Shown here in pieces: positions 50,701 to 58,701 of a DNA stretch of 64,000 nucleotides. Both the position numbers and the translations under genes were made by a program. The notes under the pieces were generated by a model. That model searched no databases, had not been told where the DNA came from, and saw nothing but the letters and a program-made list of their open reading frames with translations. The stretch spans positions 1-64,000 of the forward strand of contig JAVBJN010000040.1 of the NCBI GenBank assembly GCA_031546985.1. The letters are read 5' to 3'. The DNA comes from JAVBJN01 sp031546985 (lineage in GTDB: Bacteria > Bacteroidota > Bacteroidia > Chitinophagales > Chitinophagaceae). Positions within the stretch are counted from its first letter, which is position 1, and each line of letters begins with the position of its first letter.

Positions 50701-52561
50701 TGCCACAGCGAGCAATGCCTTCTGGACACCTTGCGTAGCGGGTTCTGCAGCCGATGATGATGTATGGTATAAATTTACCGCTACCAGCTCTGTACACCAG
50801 ATCAAAATGTTTGATGTGGGTGCTAAATACGGAACAGTGGTTAATATGGATATGCAGGTGTACACCAATGGTTGCAGCAGTTTGGGCACCATTAAGTGTA
50901 GCGATCCGGATAGTGTAATTATTACAGGTCTGGCTACCGGACAGAATTACTATATACGTGCCTGGACCAAAGCCGCAGATGTGGCAGACAGCTTCAAAAT
51001 CTGCGTATCGGCTATGACGCCGCCAGCCAATGATGCTTGTGCTACCGCTACCAGCGTAACCTGCGGTAATACTTATAATGGTAATACGGTAGCTGCCGAT
51101 CTGGATGGCATGCCGGCTTGTAGCACTGTTCCAGTGCAATCGGCTCCTGGCGTATGGTATAAATATACCGGTACCGGCGATAGTGTACTGTTCTCTACCT
51201 GCGATGTGGCCACCAACTTCGATACCCGTATGAACGTGTATACCGGTAGTTGTCCTAACCTCACCTGTTTCAGATCTAACGATAACGCAACAGGTTGTGG
51301 CGCTGCGCCCAACAGTTCAGAAGTTTCATTTGTAGCCACCAGCGGCACAGATTACTATATCCTGATACATGGTGCTACCGATAAAACCGGCCAGTTTAAA
51401 ATGAAAGTAACCTGCTTCCCATGTGTGAAACCACTGGTAGATGCAGGTGTGGATACCCTGATATGCACAGGCACATCCTACACCCTCAAAGCCACAGGTA
51501 ATGCCGCCATTTACACCTGGAGCAGTAACACAACACCTAGTGCTACCAGCATCATTAACGCGCCAGGTACCTACACGGTAACCGCACGCAGCGCCAGTGG
51601 TTGTGTAAATACCGATAATGTGGTGATTGGAACAGCACCGCTGCCAACCGTTAACGCAGGCAACGATACTACCATCTGTATAGGCCAATCGGCTACCCTG
51701 CATGCAACTACCAATGGTCAAAACCTGGTATGGAGCACAGGCGCCACTACACCAACCATTACAGTAGGTATCGCAGGCTCTTATATTGTGTCGGTTAAAA
51801 ACCAATACGGCTGCCGCGCAAGCGATACCGTGGAGGTAATGCTGGACAATAACCCTGTCGTAAACCTGGGTCCGGATGTAACCGAATGCCCTGGTGTGCC
51901 AGTGGTGCTTAATGCAGGCTTCCCCGGGTATATCTACGAATGGAGCAATGGTGCCACCACGCAGGCTACCTCAGTGCTGCAGGCCGGTACCTATTGGGTG
52001 AATGTATCCAATTCTAAAGGTTGCTTTGTGAGCGATACGATTAACGTAACCCACAAGCCGCTGCCAGAAGCCGGATTTGCTTACTCCAATACTGGAACAA
52101 CCTACAGCTTTACAGATACATCCACCAATGCGACTACCTGGAGATGGACATTTGGCGATCAGGGTACATCTAACCTGACCAACCCAACCCATACCTATAC
52201 GCAGTTTGGAACGTATAAAGTAACATTGGTAACCACCAATACCTGCGGCTCGGATACTGCCATCACTTACATAGGGCTGTACCCTACTGGTGTAAAAACC
52301 GTGGCTAACCCCGAAGATCAGCTGGCAGTGTATCCCAACCCATCTAACGGTTCTTTCTACATCAGCAACCCTGGTGGCGCAAGCATCGAAAGAATTACGG
52401 TGACCAATGCTGTAGGTGCGGAAATCTACCACCAGGCTAACCCTGGTGTGCAGAAACAAGTACAGATCCAGCTGGGCAATGTAGCCGGTGGTATGTACCA
52501 GGTAACCATCTACACCGATAAAGGTGTAAGTACCAAACAGTTGAGAGTTATAGCTCCATAA
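44786..52561 (+). CDS. Giant repeat-containing T9SS type A surface protein
   Basis: The product is a 2591-residue predicted adhesin-like protein. The ATG at 44786 (MRKLLQIVRYATLLVAACVTGVASYGQ) gives a signal peptide; 21 upstream residues are excluded. An N-terminal beta-sandwich (about 30-250, PLWDDLDGAAAGAATY and NRVFTMEWKNWEWD) is followed by an Ig-like domain, a MAM-like jelly-roll (PYLEDFEGISVDNEVPSCMRF) and an FN3-like segment. Residues about 596-2212 are eleven repeats of 134-137 residues plus a divergent twelfth. Each has NDxC, TTLGAT, DDDVWYKF and CSDPDS motifs and a FKICVSTI end, and resembles bacterial pre-peptidase (PPC-like) domains. Three Ig-like domains, a PKD domain (WRWTFGDQGTSN) and a type A sorting domain (AVYPNPSNGSFYI) follow. 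Cysteine pairs and acidic runs suggest disulfide- and calcium-stabilised stalks. Binding partner unknown. Confidence 0.9.
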   Translation: MRKLLQIVRYATLLVAACVTGVASYGQTPSQYILAAVPGTYVPLSGGTAVTVIQADDATSAQIPIGFTFPFAGTNYTDFKVNSNGWLSFGNVTPSATQMRGNSTANLTSFTPCVMPLWDDLDGAAAGAATYLVTGSAPNRVFTMEWKNWEWDFSTNTAVISFQVKLYETSGVIEYIYKQEAGAVSGGSATIGIATNANSGSGFLTLNNTTASPAADGVNFVTTIANKPANGQIYRFTPPPPCSGVITGVTTNGPAYACPNSAVTVSLANIPALAGITYQWQDSVANGAWANATGTSTNSVYTSAALNAPRYFRCKITCTATSAVSYSAPYLAEIKYAFNVPYLEDFEGISVDNEVPSCMRFTTLGTYTKTYTAATGSYNQYAKSGTKYACFRYGANDTMYTNGINLTAGVKYRYTMWYVTDGNSGWGPMTINYGTSQNTAGMVNNLFTQTTGIDHTTYKRIAVNFTPSTTGVHYFGITMKATSGPWYVSVDDISITEAPLCDEPYDFKLDAVTSTAPTFSWACNNCTGTYKMLIGPKGFDPQTGGTLYTNLSTPATINGLQQGVYYDAYILQDCSGAGQGESLPTGPISFALKPSNDECAAANTLTVNTGTVCVGGVVGTTVGATQSAPTGACGTTPDDDVWYKFVATSNAHKIRVSAVGVKLGSSTDMYHQVFSGTCTGLTAIKCSDPDSSIITGLTVGNTYFFRVWSKDANTADSFKVCVSTLTQPANDTCGGAITLTPATTLNCAGGVVGTTLGATLSPGASCGTIPADDDVWYKFTATSTVHRVNLNTVGAVFGNSKDMYHQVFSGTCAGLTAIKCSDPDSSIITGLTVGSNYFVRVWSKDTLTADTFKICIGTIPQPVNDGCATATVLTPAAGQVCTTPITSTTLGASKSLPAAACSGNPDDDVWYKFTATSPVHKVTLSKAGAVFGTSKDLFHQVFSGNCTTLTQLTCNDPDSSLITGLTVGNDYYIRVWTVDTITADTFNICLTTILQPANDTCQGAVTLTPGSSDICNSGVLGTTLGAFVSQAPAPCIGKSDDDVWYKFVATAPSHKVKISGAKAVFGTSNDMYHQLLSGSCGSMTTIRCTDIDSSMYTGLIVGQTYFVRVWTVDTLTADTFRICIATVPQPANDSCQNATALTPVASEYCTGTVVGSTYGASASPNLAACAGKADDDVWYKFVATTASHKIKISAVGAKFGNSLNMQHEVFKGTCGGLTSIKCIDPDSSMLTGLTVGDTYFIRVFTFDSLVADTFKICVATIQPPVNDECSGAVNITLATTESCTGGIVGTTMGASPSVGDTCVGVNKPDDDVWYKFTATSTSHKINITSVGSRFGSSNDMYHQVMTGSCGTLTSLKCSDVDSNQLTGLIIGQTYFVRVWTKVPDVGDTFKICISTIIPSTNDSCQNATVLVPVTTENCTGTVVGSTLGATATPGTPLCGAGGVADDDVWYKFVATSTAHKIKISAVGSKFGNSTDMFHQVLTGSCGTFTTLACSDPDSTLLTGLNIGDTYYIRVYTKDTLVADTFKICVSTIIQPANDTCGGAITLTPVTSDWCSGGTVGTTLGATRSLVNTAACSSSGIAEDDVWYKFTATNPWHRVVITSTGSKFGNSKNMFHQVFSGSCGTFTNVACSDPDSSLLRSLTPGQTYYVRVWTVDSLVADSFKICISTPAQPANDTCGGVVTLIPSVNENCSGGVLGTTYGASRSMGAAPCVGAPDDDVWYKFVATSSSHRVNITNVKAIIGTSTDMYHQVLSGTCAGFTSYKCSDPDSNLLTGLTIGNTYYIRVYTRDTLVADSFRICVSTIPTVPNDECVNAQPLTLVAGEYCSNGIVGTTLGATRSVQNFPLCTTSGIGDDDVWYSFIATSTAHKVNINSVGPKFGTSKDMYHQVFGGSCGAMYTVKCSDPDSSQVTGLTVGSLYYVRVWTKDTLVADSFKICVSTIPTVPNDSCQNATQITVSPNASCANAIQGTTLGATASNAFWTPCVAGSAADDDVWYKFTATSSVHQIKMFDVGAKYGTVVNMDMQVYTNGCSSLGTIKCSDPDSVIITGLATGQNYYIRAWTKAADVADSFKICVSAMTPPANDACATATSVTCGNTYNGNTVAADLDGMPACSTVPVQSAPGVWYKYTGTGDSVLFSTCDVATNFDTRMNVYTGSCPNLTCFRSNDNATGCGAAPNSSEVSFVATSGTDYYILIHGATDKTGQFKMKVTCFPCVKPLVDAGVDTLICTGTSYTLKATGNAAIYTWSSNTTPSATSIINAPGTYTVTARSASGCVNTDNVVIGTAPLPTVNAGNDTTICIGQSATLHATTNGQNLVWSTGATTPTITVGIAGSYIVSVKNQYGCRASDTVEVMLDNNPVVNLGPDVTECPGVPVVLNAGFPGYIYEWSNGATTQATSVLQAGTYWVNVSNSKGCFVSDTINVTHKPLPEAGFAYSNTGTTYSFTDTSTNATTWRWTFGDQGTSNLTNPTHTYTQFGTYKVTLVTTNTCGSDTAITYIGLYPTGVKTVANPEDQLAVYPNPSNGSFYISNPGGASIERITVTNAVGAEIYHQANPGVQKQVQIQLGNVAGGMYQVTIYTDKGVSTKQLRVIAP
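46571..51423 (+). repeat. Eleven tandem 402-411 bp repeats plus one divergent copy
   Basis: Repeat starts, each at the Asn codon of NDxC, are 46571, 46973, 47375, 47777, 48179, 48581, 48986, 49394, 49805, 50207 and 50618, with the divergent unit from 51029. Five units are exactly 402 bp in a row. DNA sequences differ at many codon positions, so the copies are not freshly duplicated. Confidence 0.92.
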
Positions 52562-52566
52562 ATAAC

Positions 52567-52596
52567 AGAAGGCGGGCTTAACCCCGCCTTCTCTCT
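52567..52596 (+). terminator. Terminator of the giant gene
   Basis: AGAAGGCGGG pairs with CCCGCCTTCT around TTAA, just after the stop. The T tract is interrupted (CTCTTTG), so read-through is possible. Confidence 0.6.
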
Positions 52597-52672
52597 TTGC
52601 CTTGCATTTTAGACGTCAGGAAAATTGATAACATCCTGAATCCTATAAAAACAAATAATAGAACTTGTTCTA

Positions 52673-52711
52673 TTGCAAATTGTATTTATGCAATAATATT
52701 TTATATCTTTA
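52673..52711 (+). promoter_or_regulatory. Promoter-like element of candidate sRNA
   Basis: TTG (52680-52682) and TATCTTTA (52704-52711, 7 of the 8 TAnnTTTG positions allowing one mismatch) are 21 bp apart. This is close to the standard Bacteroidota spacing. Confidence 0.4.
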
Positions 52712-52716
52712 AAAAC

Positions 52717-52830
52717 CGGGAATAATAAGCGTGCTTCTGCTTTATTGGAGCACAAACGATATTTGAATTTGCTTCTTTTTTAGATTTCTGTTACGTAGGC
52801 CGGCCTTTTCAAGGGCTGGCCTTTTTTTAT
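52717..52830 (+). ncRNA. Candidate small regulatory RNA
   Basis: The predicted transcript of about 114 nt follows the promoter-like element. It has a 5' hairpin (52731-52737 with 52747-52753), an unpaired middle of about 40 nt and a 3' terminator (52797-52830). The middle includes 52776-52795, whose complement occurs exactly at 58702-58721, upstream of the 58731 start codon. The layout resembles trans-acting bacterial small RNAs. No expression evidence is available. Confidence 0.4.
52797..52830 (+). terminator. GGCC-rich terminator
   Basis: AGGCCGGCC and GGGCTGGCCT form a stem (one G-T pair) followed by T7. Trailers of the 53029 and 56012 genes end in similar GC-rich hairpins. Confidence 0.85.
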
Positions 52831-53028
52831 GCGCGTAAATCAGCGGGAAATATACTTTGGCTTAAAGGAAATTTTGCGATGACATACGGTGTATGTTGTA
52901 AATGAATTGCTCATGTGAATTAGTAGTATATTTTACTTTGACTATGTATGTTTTTGTTGTTTGCATAGAACAAATGCTATTAATTTATTTTATCTTCATA
53001 AAATATTGTATTAATAAAATCCTGTTTT

Positions 53029-55539
53029 ATGAAATATTCTTTACGATTTATGCTCTTGTGGTTAATCAGTTTAGGTATTGTGCAGTTGGCAGGAGCGCAG
53101 GCATTATTTACAGTAGGCAATGGAACCGGCAACAGCTCCAGCTCCAGCTACCCTACCGGTTACGGAAACTATTATTACGGAGCGCGACAGCAGTTCCTCA
53201 TCAAAGCCTCGGAACTCACGGGTATAGGAGGCACGGCCGGCTTAATTCAATCGCTGGCTTTTAATGTAACCAACACAAACTTTGCAGATCCGCACAGCGG
53301 GTATACCATTAAGATAGATACCACTTCGGCCACCGCATTAAGCACCGCGGGATGGCTACCCGTTCAAAACACGGTTTACAGTGGGTCGGTAAGCCCGGTT
53401 ACCGGGTGGAACACTTACACGTTCTCTACCGCCTTTAACTGGAACGGCACCTCTAACCTGGTGGTAGAAGTATGCTTTAACAACACCTCGTATAACACCA
53501 ATGCCTCTACCCAGTGGACAACCAGCCTTGGGTTTAACGCCAGCCATGTGTATTACGACGATGCCTCTGGCATATGCGGCAATAACCCGGTTATTAACTA
53601 TCCTACCAACGCTACCTCTACCAGCAGGCCCAATATACGGCTGGCTATACAGTCTACCGTGCCTTGCAGCGGTACACCTGTAGCATCTACCGCCACCGGC
53701 CCTGCCAGTGTTTGCCCCAATGCCAATTTTACACTAGGCTTATCTACCATATATAATGGGTTGGGCTTTACCTTCCAATGGCAATCATCTGCCAACAATA
53801 CTACCTGGACCAATATCCCCAACGCCAATGCGTCGATATGGACGATCTCACAAACCGCGGCCACTTACTACCGTTGCGTTATCACCTGCTCCAACTCCTC
53901 GCAGTCGGTTAACTCGGCCAGCCTGCAGGTGAATATGAATAATTTTATGAACTGCTATTGCACACCCACCTATTATGATGGCGGATGCGATTACGGCGAC
54001 GATATTAACACCTTTACGCTCAATGGCATTAATGGCACCTCTATATCGGAGCTTAACTCTGGTTGTACCTCGCCTTCTTACTTTAAATACACAGCTTCGC
54101 CGGTAATAGAATTATTAAGGGGAAGCTCTCATACAGGCACCATTTCATCGAGCTATGGCTCCAGCGAGGTGGCCAAAATCTGGATCGACTTTGGCAGAGA
54201 CGCCTCTTTCGACAACAGCGATCTGGTGGCGAGCATCAGCAGTGTGCCCAGCTCTCCTACCTCTTATTCTATGAACATTCCTTTCTTTGTAGATACCGGT
54301 CTTTTCCGCATGCGGGTAAGGCTGGTGTGGATCACCAGCGGTTTCGACGCCTGCGATGATCAGGGCAATGGCGAAACCCAGGATTACCTGGTGCGCATCA
54401 AGCCCTGTGTAAAACCAGTTGTAGCCCTGGGTAATGATGTGGTGCTGTGCTCAGGAGCCAGCATTACCTTAAATGCCGGCAATGTAGGCGCTACCTATAC
54501 CTGGAGCAATGGCGCCAGTTCGCAAACCGTAAACATATCTACTGCAGGAACCTACCGGGCCAATGTGCTGGTAAACGGTGGCTGCGTGGCAGAAGATACC
54601 ATTGTTATTACCACCGGCAATCCGCCATCGCTTTCGGTAAGCAACGATACCACGGTGTGCCTGGGGCAGGTGGTACCGCTTAAGGCCAACACCGAAGCCT
54701 ACAGGGTATTATGGAGCACCGGCGATACCTCCCGCAATATTCTGGTAGATGTAGCTGGCTCTTATACTGTAGTGGCCAGCAGTCCGGAGAATTGTAAATC
54801 TTACGATACGGTAAATGTAATGCTGTCGAATAACCCGATAGTAATACTGGGCAGCGATGTGGCAGAATGCCCGGGAGTGCCCGTTACGCTGAATGCCGGC
54901 AACCCCGGAAATCTGTATGAGTGGAATACGGGCGCTACCAGCCAGGCGGTAAGTGTGCTTAATGCCGGCCAATACTGGGTTAAGGTAACCACGCCTTATG
55001 GCTGCTACTCATACGATACCATTAACGTAACGCATAAAGCTAACCCCACTGCAGGCTTTACCTACGATATTGACGGTACTACGGTTTCGTTTACCAACAC
55101 AGCGCAAAATACAGCTACCACACTATGGTACTTTGGTGACCAGGGCACCAGCGCAGCCGTCAATCCGGTACATACTTATATTATGTATGGCTCCTATAGA
55201 ATAAACCAGGTGGTAACCAATACTTGCGGCAATGATACCAGCTCGGTCGTTATTTCGCTAAACCCCACCGGCCTCACGGAATATGATGCCGCCAGCCAGG
55301 TGCGCATCTACCCCAACCCCTCTGGCGGTACATTTACCATCGAGAATAAATCGGGCATTGCAGTAGAAAAGGTGGTGGTGCTTGATGTGGCGGGCCGCCA
55401 GGTATATGCAAACGAGCATCCTGCACAGCAAACAGAGTGGCAGGTAGTGCTGCCCGATATTGCTTCGGGCTTGTACATGGTACACCTGCATACCGCCAAA
55501 GGCACGCTGGTAAAACATTTAAACGTAATTCGTAAATAG
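53029..55539 (+). CDS. T9SS type A surface protein with GEVED and PKD domains
   Basis: The product is an 836-residue exported protein with signal MKYSLRFMLLWLISLGIVQLAGAQ. A beta-sandwich N-terminal domain (about 25-210) is followed by an Ig-like domain (FTFQWQSSANNTTWTNIPNAN), then a cysteine-rich CYCTPTYYDGGCDYGDDIN linker and a GEVED domain (VAKIWIDFGRDASFDN and NGETQDYLVRIKPC). Three Ig-like repeats follow (ALGNDVVLCSGASITLNAG and similar), then a PKD domain (LWYFGDQGTSAAVNPVHTYIM) and a type A sorting domain (RIYPNPSGGTFTIEN). It is one of five clustered paralogs, probably an adhesin or matrix component. The GEVED domain is common in T9SS cargo and has no known function. Confidence 0.9.
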   Translation: MKYSLRFMLLWLISLGIVQLAGAQALFTVGNGTGNSSSSSYPTGYGNYYYGARQQFLIKASELTGIGGTAGLIQSLAFNVTNTNFADPHSGYTIKIDTTSATALSTAGWLPVQNTVYSGSVSPVTGWNTYTFSTAFNWNGTSNLVVEVCFNNTSYNTNASTQWTTSLGFNASHVYYDDASGICGNNPVINYPTNATSTSRPNIRLAIQSTVPCSGTPVASTATGPASVCPNANFTLGLSTIYNGLGFTFQWQSSANNTTWTNIPNANASIWTISQTAATYYRCVITCSNSSQSVNSASLQVNMNNFMNCYCTPTYYDGGCDYGDDINTFTLNGINGTSISELNSGCTSPSYFKYTASPVIELLRGSSHTGTISSSYGSSEVAKIWIDFGRDASFDNSDLVASISSVPSSPTSYSMNIPFFVDTGLFRMRVRLVWITSGFDACDDQGNGETQDYLVRIKPCVKPVVALGNDVVLCSGASITLNAGNVGATYTWSNGASSQTVNISTAGTYRANVLVNGGCVAEDTIVITTGNPPSLSVSNDTTVCLGQVVPLKANTEAYRVLWSTGDTSRNILVDVAGSYTVVASSPENCKSYDTVNVMLSNNPIVILGSDVAECPGVPVTLNAGNPGNLYEWNTGATSQAVSVLNAGQYWVKVTTPYGCYSYDTINVTHKANPTAGFTYDIDGTTVSFTNTAQNTATTLWYFGDQGTSAAVNPVHTYIMYGSYRINQVVTNTCGNDTSSVVISLNPTGLTEYDAASQVRIYPNPSGGTFTIENKSGIAVEKVVVLDVAGRQVYANEHPAQQTEWQVVLPDIASGLYMVHLHTAKGTLVKHLNVIRK

Positions 55540-55578
55540 CGATAGAACTTTTTGCTCCTGTTAGATTTCTGTTAATCA

Positions 55579-55610
55579 GGCCGGCCGCAGTATTGCGGCC
55601 GGTTTTTTTT
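55579..55610 (+). terminator. Intrinsic terminator
   Basis: CCGGCCGCA and TGCGGCCGG (55581-55589 with 55594-55602) are followed by T8, downstream of the 53029 gene. The preceding bases include TTAGATTTCTGTTA, shared with the 52776 motif. Confidence 0.92.
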
Positions 55611-55769
55611 ATGCTTTTCGGTAGAAAACAGTCCAAATGGTATAAAATCTATATTTGTATGTACTTGTTCTGTTTTTTCTAATCATTTTAGTTTTTTGCT
55701 CATATTCCCGTGTGGATTGAATAATTTCAAAGAAGAAATGTCACAGAATTTTTTAAAAAACAGAAGCAA

Positions 55770-55907
55770 ATGAAAAAAACGCTACACTTTTTCCTGGTGC
55801 GGCAAGTGCCGTGTATGGTAAGCCGGAGTCTGATGATTCCTGCAACGGGCACACCTGGTGCGTCCTTGTTAATGAACATGTCTATGGTTCAATCGGTCCG
55901 GAAATAG
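55770..55907 (+). pseudogene. Relic of a paralogous gene start
   Basis: A 45-codon ORF begins MKKTLHFFLVRQVPCMV. The ATG neighbourhood (AAAAA-rich leader, ATGAAAA, GCTACACTT) resembles the start of the 58731 gene (MKRLLHLFSVL), after which the frames diverge. It looks like the remnant signal-peptide end of a lost array member rather than a functional small protein. Confidence 0.4.
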
Positions 55908-56011
55908 GGTTGTAAGCCTTCACAACCTGTGGAATGGTTTGGTTTTTTTAGTCCTGGATCTCCCCCGCTCAGGACTAATCCGATTATTTGAACAAATTAA
56001 ATCATGATCTC

Positions 56012-58495
56012 ATGACAAATTGCAGCAGGCCCGCTTTGCGGCCTTTTCTAACAAAATTATTATTCCTGGTATGCAGCATTGTATCTATCGCAGGCGCTGT
56101 ACAAGCGCAAACCCCGCAATGTGTATATGTAACTTCCAGCACCTCCGCCAACTCGTTTCCGCTTAGTACCACGTCATCCAACAAAGTGCAATGGGTGTAC
56201 CAGCCCTCTTTGTTTACCGGAAACGTAATACCCGGCAATATTACCGACATCTACCTCAAAGTAGGTTCGGCAGCCGGGGCATCTACTTATCAGAACCTGC
56301 TTATTAAAATGGGTAACGTGGGTTATGCCGCTTTTCCTAACGGCACGTATGAAACCGGTCTTCAAACCGTATACTCCGCTGCTACCACCTCTGTTCCTGC
56401 CATTGCCTCGGGCGGATGGATGAAAATTACCCTGCAAACGCCGTTTTTGTTTACCTCTTCTTCCAATTTCGTGATTGAGGTATCGCAAAGTGGCTATACC
56501 GGCGGCACTACCATTGCCCAGGCCAGTGTAGCCAATGGCCGTATTTATGGTCCGCTGGCCAGTGCTACCGGTACGGCCGGTGCTGGTTTGGCCAATTTTG
56601 GTTTTGACGTAATACCCGCTACACCCTGCGCGGGCAAGCCTGCCAAGCCTGTAGTTTCGGGTCCGTCTACCGTTTGCTCCGGCGTAACCTTTAACCTGAG
56701 CTTTGCGCCTACCTATCCTTTTAGTGCTATTACCTACCAGTGGCAGGCATCGCCAGACAGCCTTACCTGGACCAACGTGTACAACTTTGCACAGTACAGC
56801 ACATCGCAAACCGCAAAAACCTATTACAGGCTTATTGTAGGTTGTACCAACTCTGGCCTTTACGATACCTCTCTGGTTAAGAAAGTGGTGATGGATAACT
56901 ATGAGAACTGCTATTGCACACCCGGTTTTACCAATAACTGCTCTACTATATCGAATATTAAAGACTTTATTCTGAACGGCATTAACGGCACCATGATTAA
57001 AGACCTGGCTACCGGATGCAGCTCGCCCGCAGTGCGGTTTGTAAACCCCACACCTTTTGTTGAGCTGCTTAAAGGTGGTATGGCCACGGGTTCTATAAAC
57101 TCAGATTATACCTCCTACGGCCAGTTTGCCAAAATCTGGATCGACTTTAACAAGGATGGTAGTTTTGATGCTACCAACTTTGAGCAGGTGGCCGTTATTT
57201 CATCTGCGCAGAATTCGCCATTCTCATTCTTCGTTCCCAATGGTATCGATACCGGGCTTTACCGCATGCGTGTGCGTACGGTGTATAACATAAGTACGTT
57301 TACCGCCTGCGATGTACAGTCATATGGCGAAACGCACGACTATATGGTAAGGATTAAACCTTGCGCCAATCCTGCTATTAACCTGGGTAATGATACACTG
57401 CTTTGCGGTAATGCAACAATGACCCTCGCTGCGCCTACGCCGCCTTCTGCTACCTATATCTGGAACAATGGTTCTACCGGCAACACACTTGCCGTTACTG
57501 CAGCTGGCAAATACTGGACAAAGGTATCGGTGCCGCTGGGTTGCAGCTCGTCTGATACGATTAATGTAACGACCGGTGCATTGCCTGCACTGCAAGCGAG
57601 CAACGATACCGTAGCCTGCCTTGGCGCACATGTTAAACTTTCGGCCCATACCAATGGTACCCTGCAATGGAATACCGGTGCGGTTACCGATACTATTGAG
57701 GTAAACCAGGCCGGCGCTTATACTGTAAAGGCCACCAGCGCTCTGGGATGTGTAAGCCGCGATACGGTTCGTTTTACCTATGGCAATAATGCTATTGTGA
57801 TACTGGGCCCCGATGTGGATGCCTGCCCATCTACCCAGGTGGCGTTTAACGCCGGTAACCCGGGCAGTACCTATTTGTGGAACAATGGTGCTACCACCCA
57901 ATCTATTGTTACCACCACCGCAGGTACCTATTTTGTAAAAGTAACTACGCCGCATGAGTGCGAAGCCTACGATTCTGTAGTGCTTACCCACCTGGCACTG
58001 CCCGAAGCGCGTATCAATTATGACGCAGATGGTATCCTGGTAATGTTTGGCGACTCCTCTTTGCATGGTACCTCTACCTTCTGGGATTTTGGCGATGGCC
58101 AGACCTCTCACGTTCAGCATCCGGCCCATACCTATGTGCAATATGGTACCTACCAGGTAACCCAGGTGTCTGAGAATGCTTGTGGCAGAGATACCGCCAG
58201 GGTAACCATTGGCCTTTACCCACTGGGTGTTAACAATTACGCAAAAGAGAACCTTGTATTGGTTTACCCTAACCCTACCTCCGGTTCTTTTGTGGTAGAA
58301 GATAAATCTGGTGCCGGCATTCGCAGTATTGAAGTGCTCGATGCAACCGGCCGCCAGGTATATTATAGCAACACCCCGAATGCCTCTGGTAAATCTACCA
58401 TTCAGCTGGGCAGCGTTCCTTCGGGTCTCTATATGATCCGGATGATGACTGCGCAGGGTGTGATAGCGCGTCCGTTAAACATTCTGAGGGATTAG
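56012..58495 (+). CDS. T9SS type A surface protein, third array member
   Basis: The product is an 827-residue exported protein. I use the ATG at 56012 (MTNCSRPALRPFLTKLLFLVCSIVSIAGAVQAQ), since the frame above begins at a TTG. The N-terminal beta-sandwich (about 35-210) differs from those of its neighbours. Ig-like (ITYQWQASPDSLTWTNV), GEVED (FAKIWIDFNKDGSFDATN, YGETHDYMVRIKPC), three Ig-like repeats (NLGNDTLLCGNATMTL and similar), PKD (FWDFGDGQTSHVQHPAHTYV) and type A sorting domain (LVYPNPTSGSFVVED) follow. The order matches the 53029 gene. The protein is probably a cell-surface or secreted adhesin. Confidence 0.9.
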   Translation: MTNCSRPALRPFLTKLLFLVCSIVSIAGAVQAQTPQCVYVTSSTSANSFPLSTTSSNKVQWVYQPSLFTGNVIPGNITDIYLKVGSAAGASTYQNLLIKMGNVGYAAFPNGTYETGLQTVYSAATTSVPAIASGGWMKITLQTPFLFTSSSNFVIEVSQSGYTGGTTIAQASVANGRIYGPLASATGTAGAGLANFGFDVIPATPCAGKPAKPVVSGPSTVCSGVTFNLSFAPTYPFSAITYQWQASPDSLTWTNVYNFAQYSTSQTAKTYYRLIVGCTNSGLYDTSLVKKVVMDNYENCYCTPGFTNNCSTISNIKDFILNGINGTMIKDLATGCSSPAVRFVNPTPFVELLKGGMATGSINSDYTSYGQFAKIWIDFNKDGSFDATNFEQVAVISSAQNSPFSFFVPNGIDTGLYRMRVRTVYNISTFTACDVQSYGETHDYMVRIKPCANPAINLGNDTLLCGNATMTLAAPTPPSATYIWNNGSTGNTLAVTAAGKYWTKVSVPLGCSSSDTINVTTGALPALQASNDTVACLGAHVKLSAHTNGTLQWNTGAVTDTIEVNQAGAYTVKATSALGCVSRDTVRFTYGNNAIVILGPDVDACPSTQVAFNAGNPGSTYLWNNGATTQSIVTTTAGTYFVKVTTPHECEAYDSVVLTHLALPEARINYDADGILVMFGDSSLHGTSTFWDFGDGQTSHVQHPAHTYVQYGTYQVTQVSENACGRDTARVTIGLYPLGVNNYAKENLVLVYPNPTSGSFVVEDKSGAGIRSIEVLDATGRQVYYSNTPNASGKSTIQLGSVPSGLYMIRMMTAQGVIARPLNILRD

Positions 58496-58527
58496 TTTGA
58501 ATTTGCTTGTTTTAGGCATGTAATATT

Positions 58528-58558
58528 AGCCGGTCACAGCACTGTGGCCGGCTTTTTA
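58528..58558 (+). terminator. Intrinsic terminator
   Basis: AGCCGGTCACAG pairs with CTGTGGCCGGCT (one G-T pair) and is followed by T5, shortly after the 56012 gene. Confidence 0.85.
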
Positions 58559-58701
58559 TGTTTACATAATTATTTTTTATCCACTGTATGTGGGTAAAAG
58601 TCAGAAAGCGTTAATTTTTTGTTGTTTTTGGGCATTATTTTTTTTGGTTATTAAATACTAAATGAATATTTTCAGATAATTATACCGAAACATCGGTAGC
58701 G

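Larger units (their letters stand above)
52593..53028. other. Intergenic region with candidate small RNA
   Basis: There is no protein-coding ORF. It holds the candidate ncRNA (52717-52830) and an AT-rich leader for the 53029 gene. Confidence 0.5.
55540..56011. other. Intergenic trailer and decayed paralog start
   Basis: This holds the 53029 gene's trailer and terminator (55579-55610), an AT-rich stretch, a small relic ORF (55770-55907) and a short hairpin near 55955-55980. No other gene is seen. Confidence 0.5.

Noticed and set aside
46571..51423. Regular repeats considered as a CRISPR array
   Set aside because: Units are about 400 bp, translate in one frame as protein domains and have no spacers.
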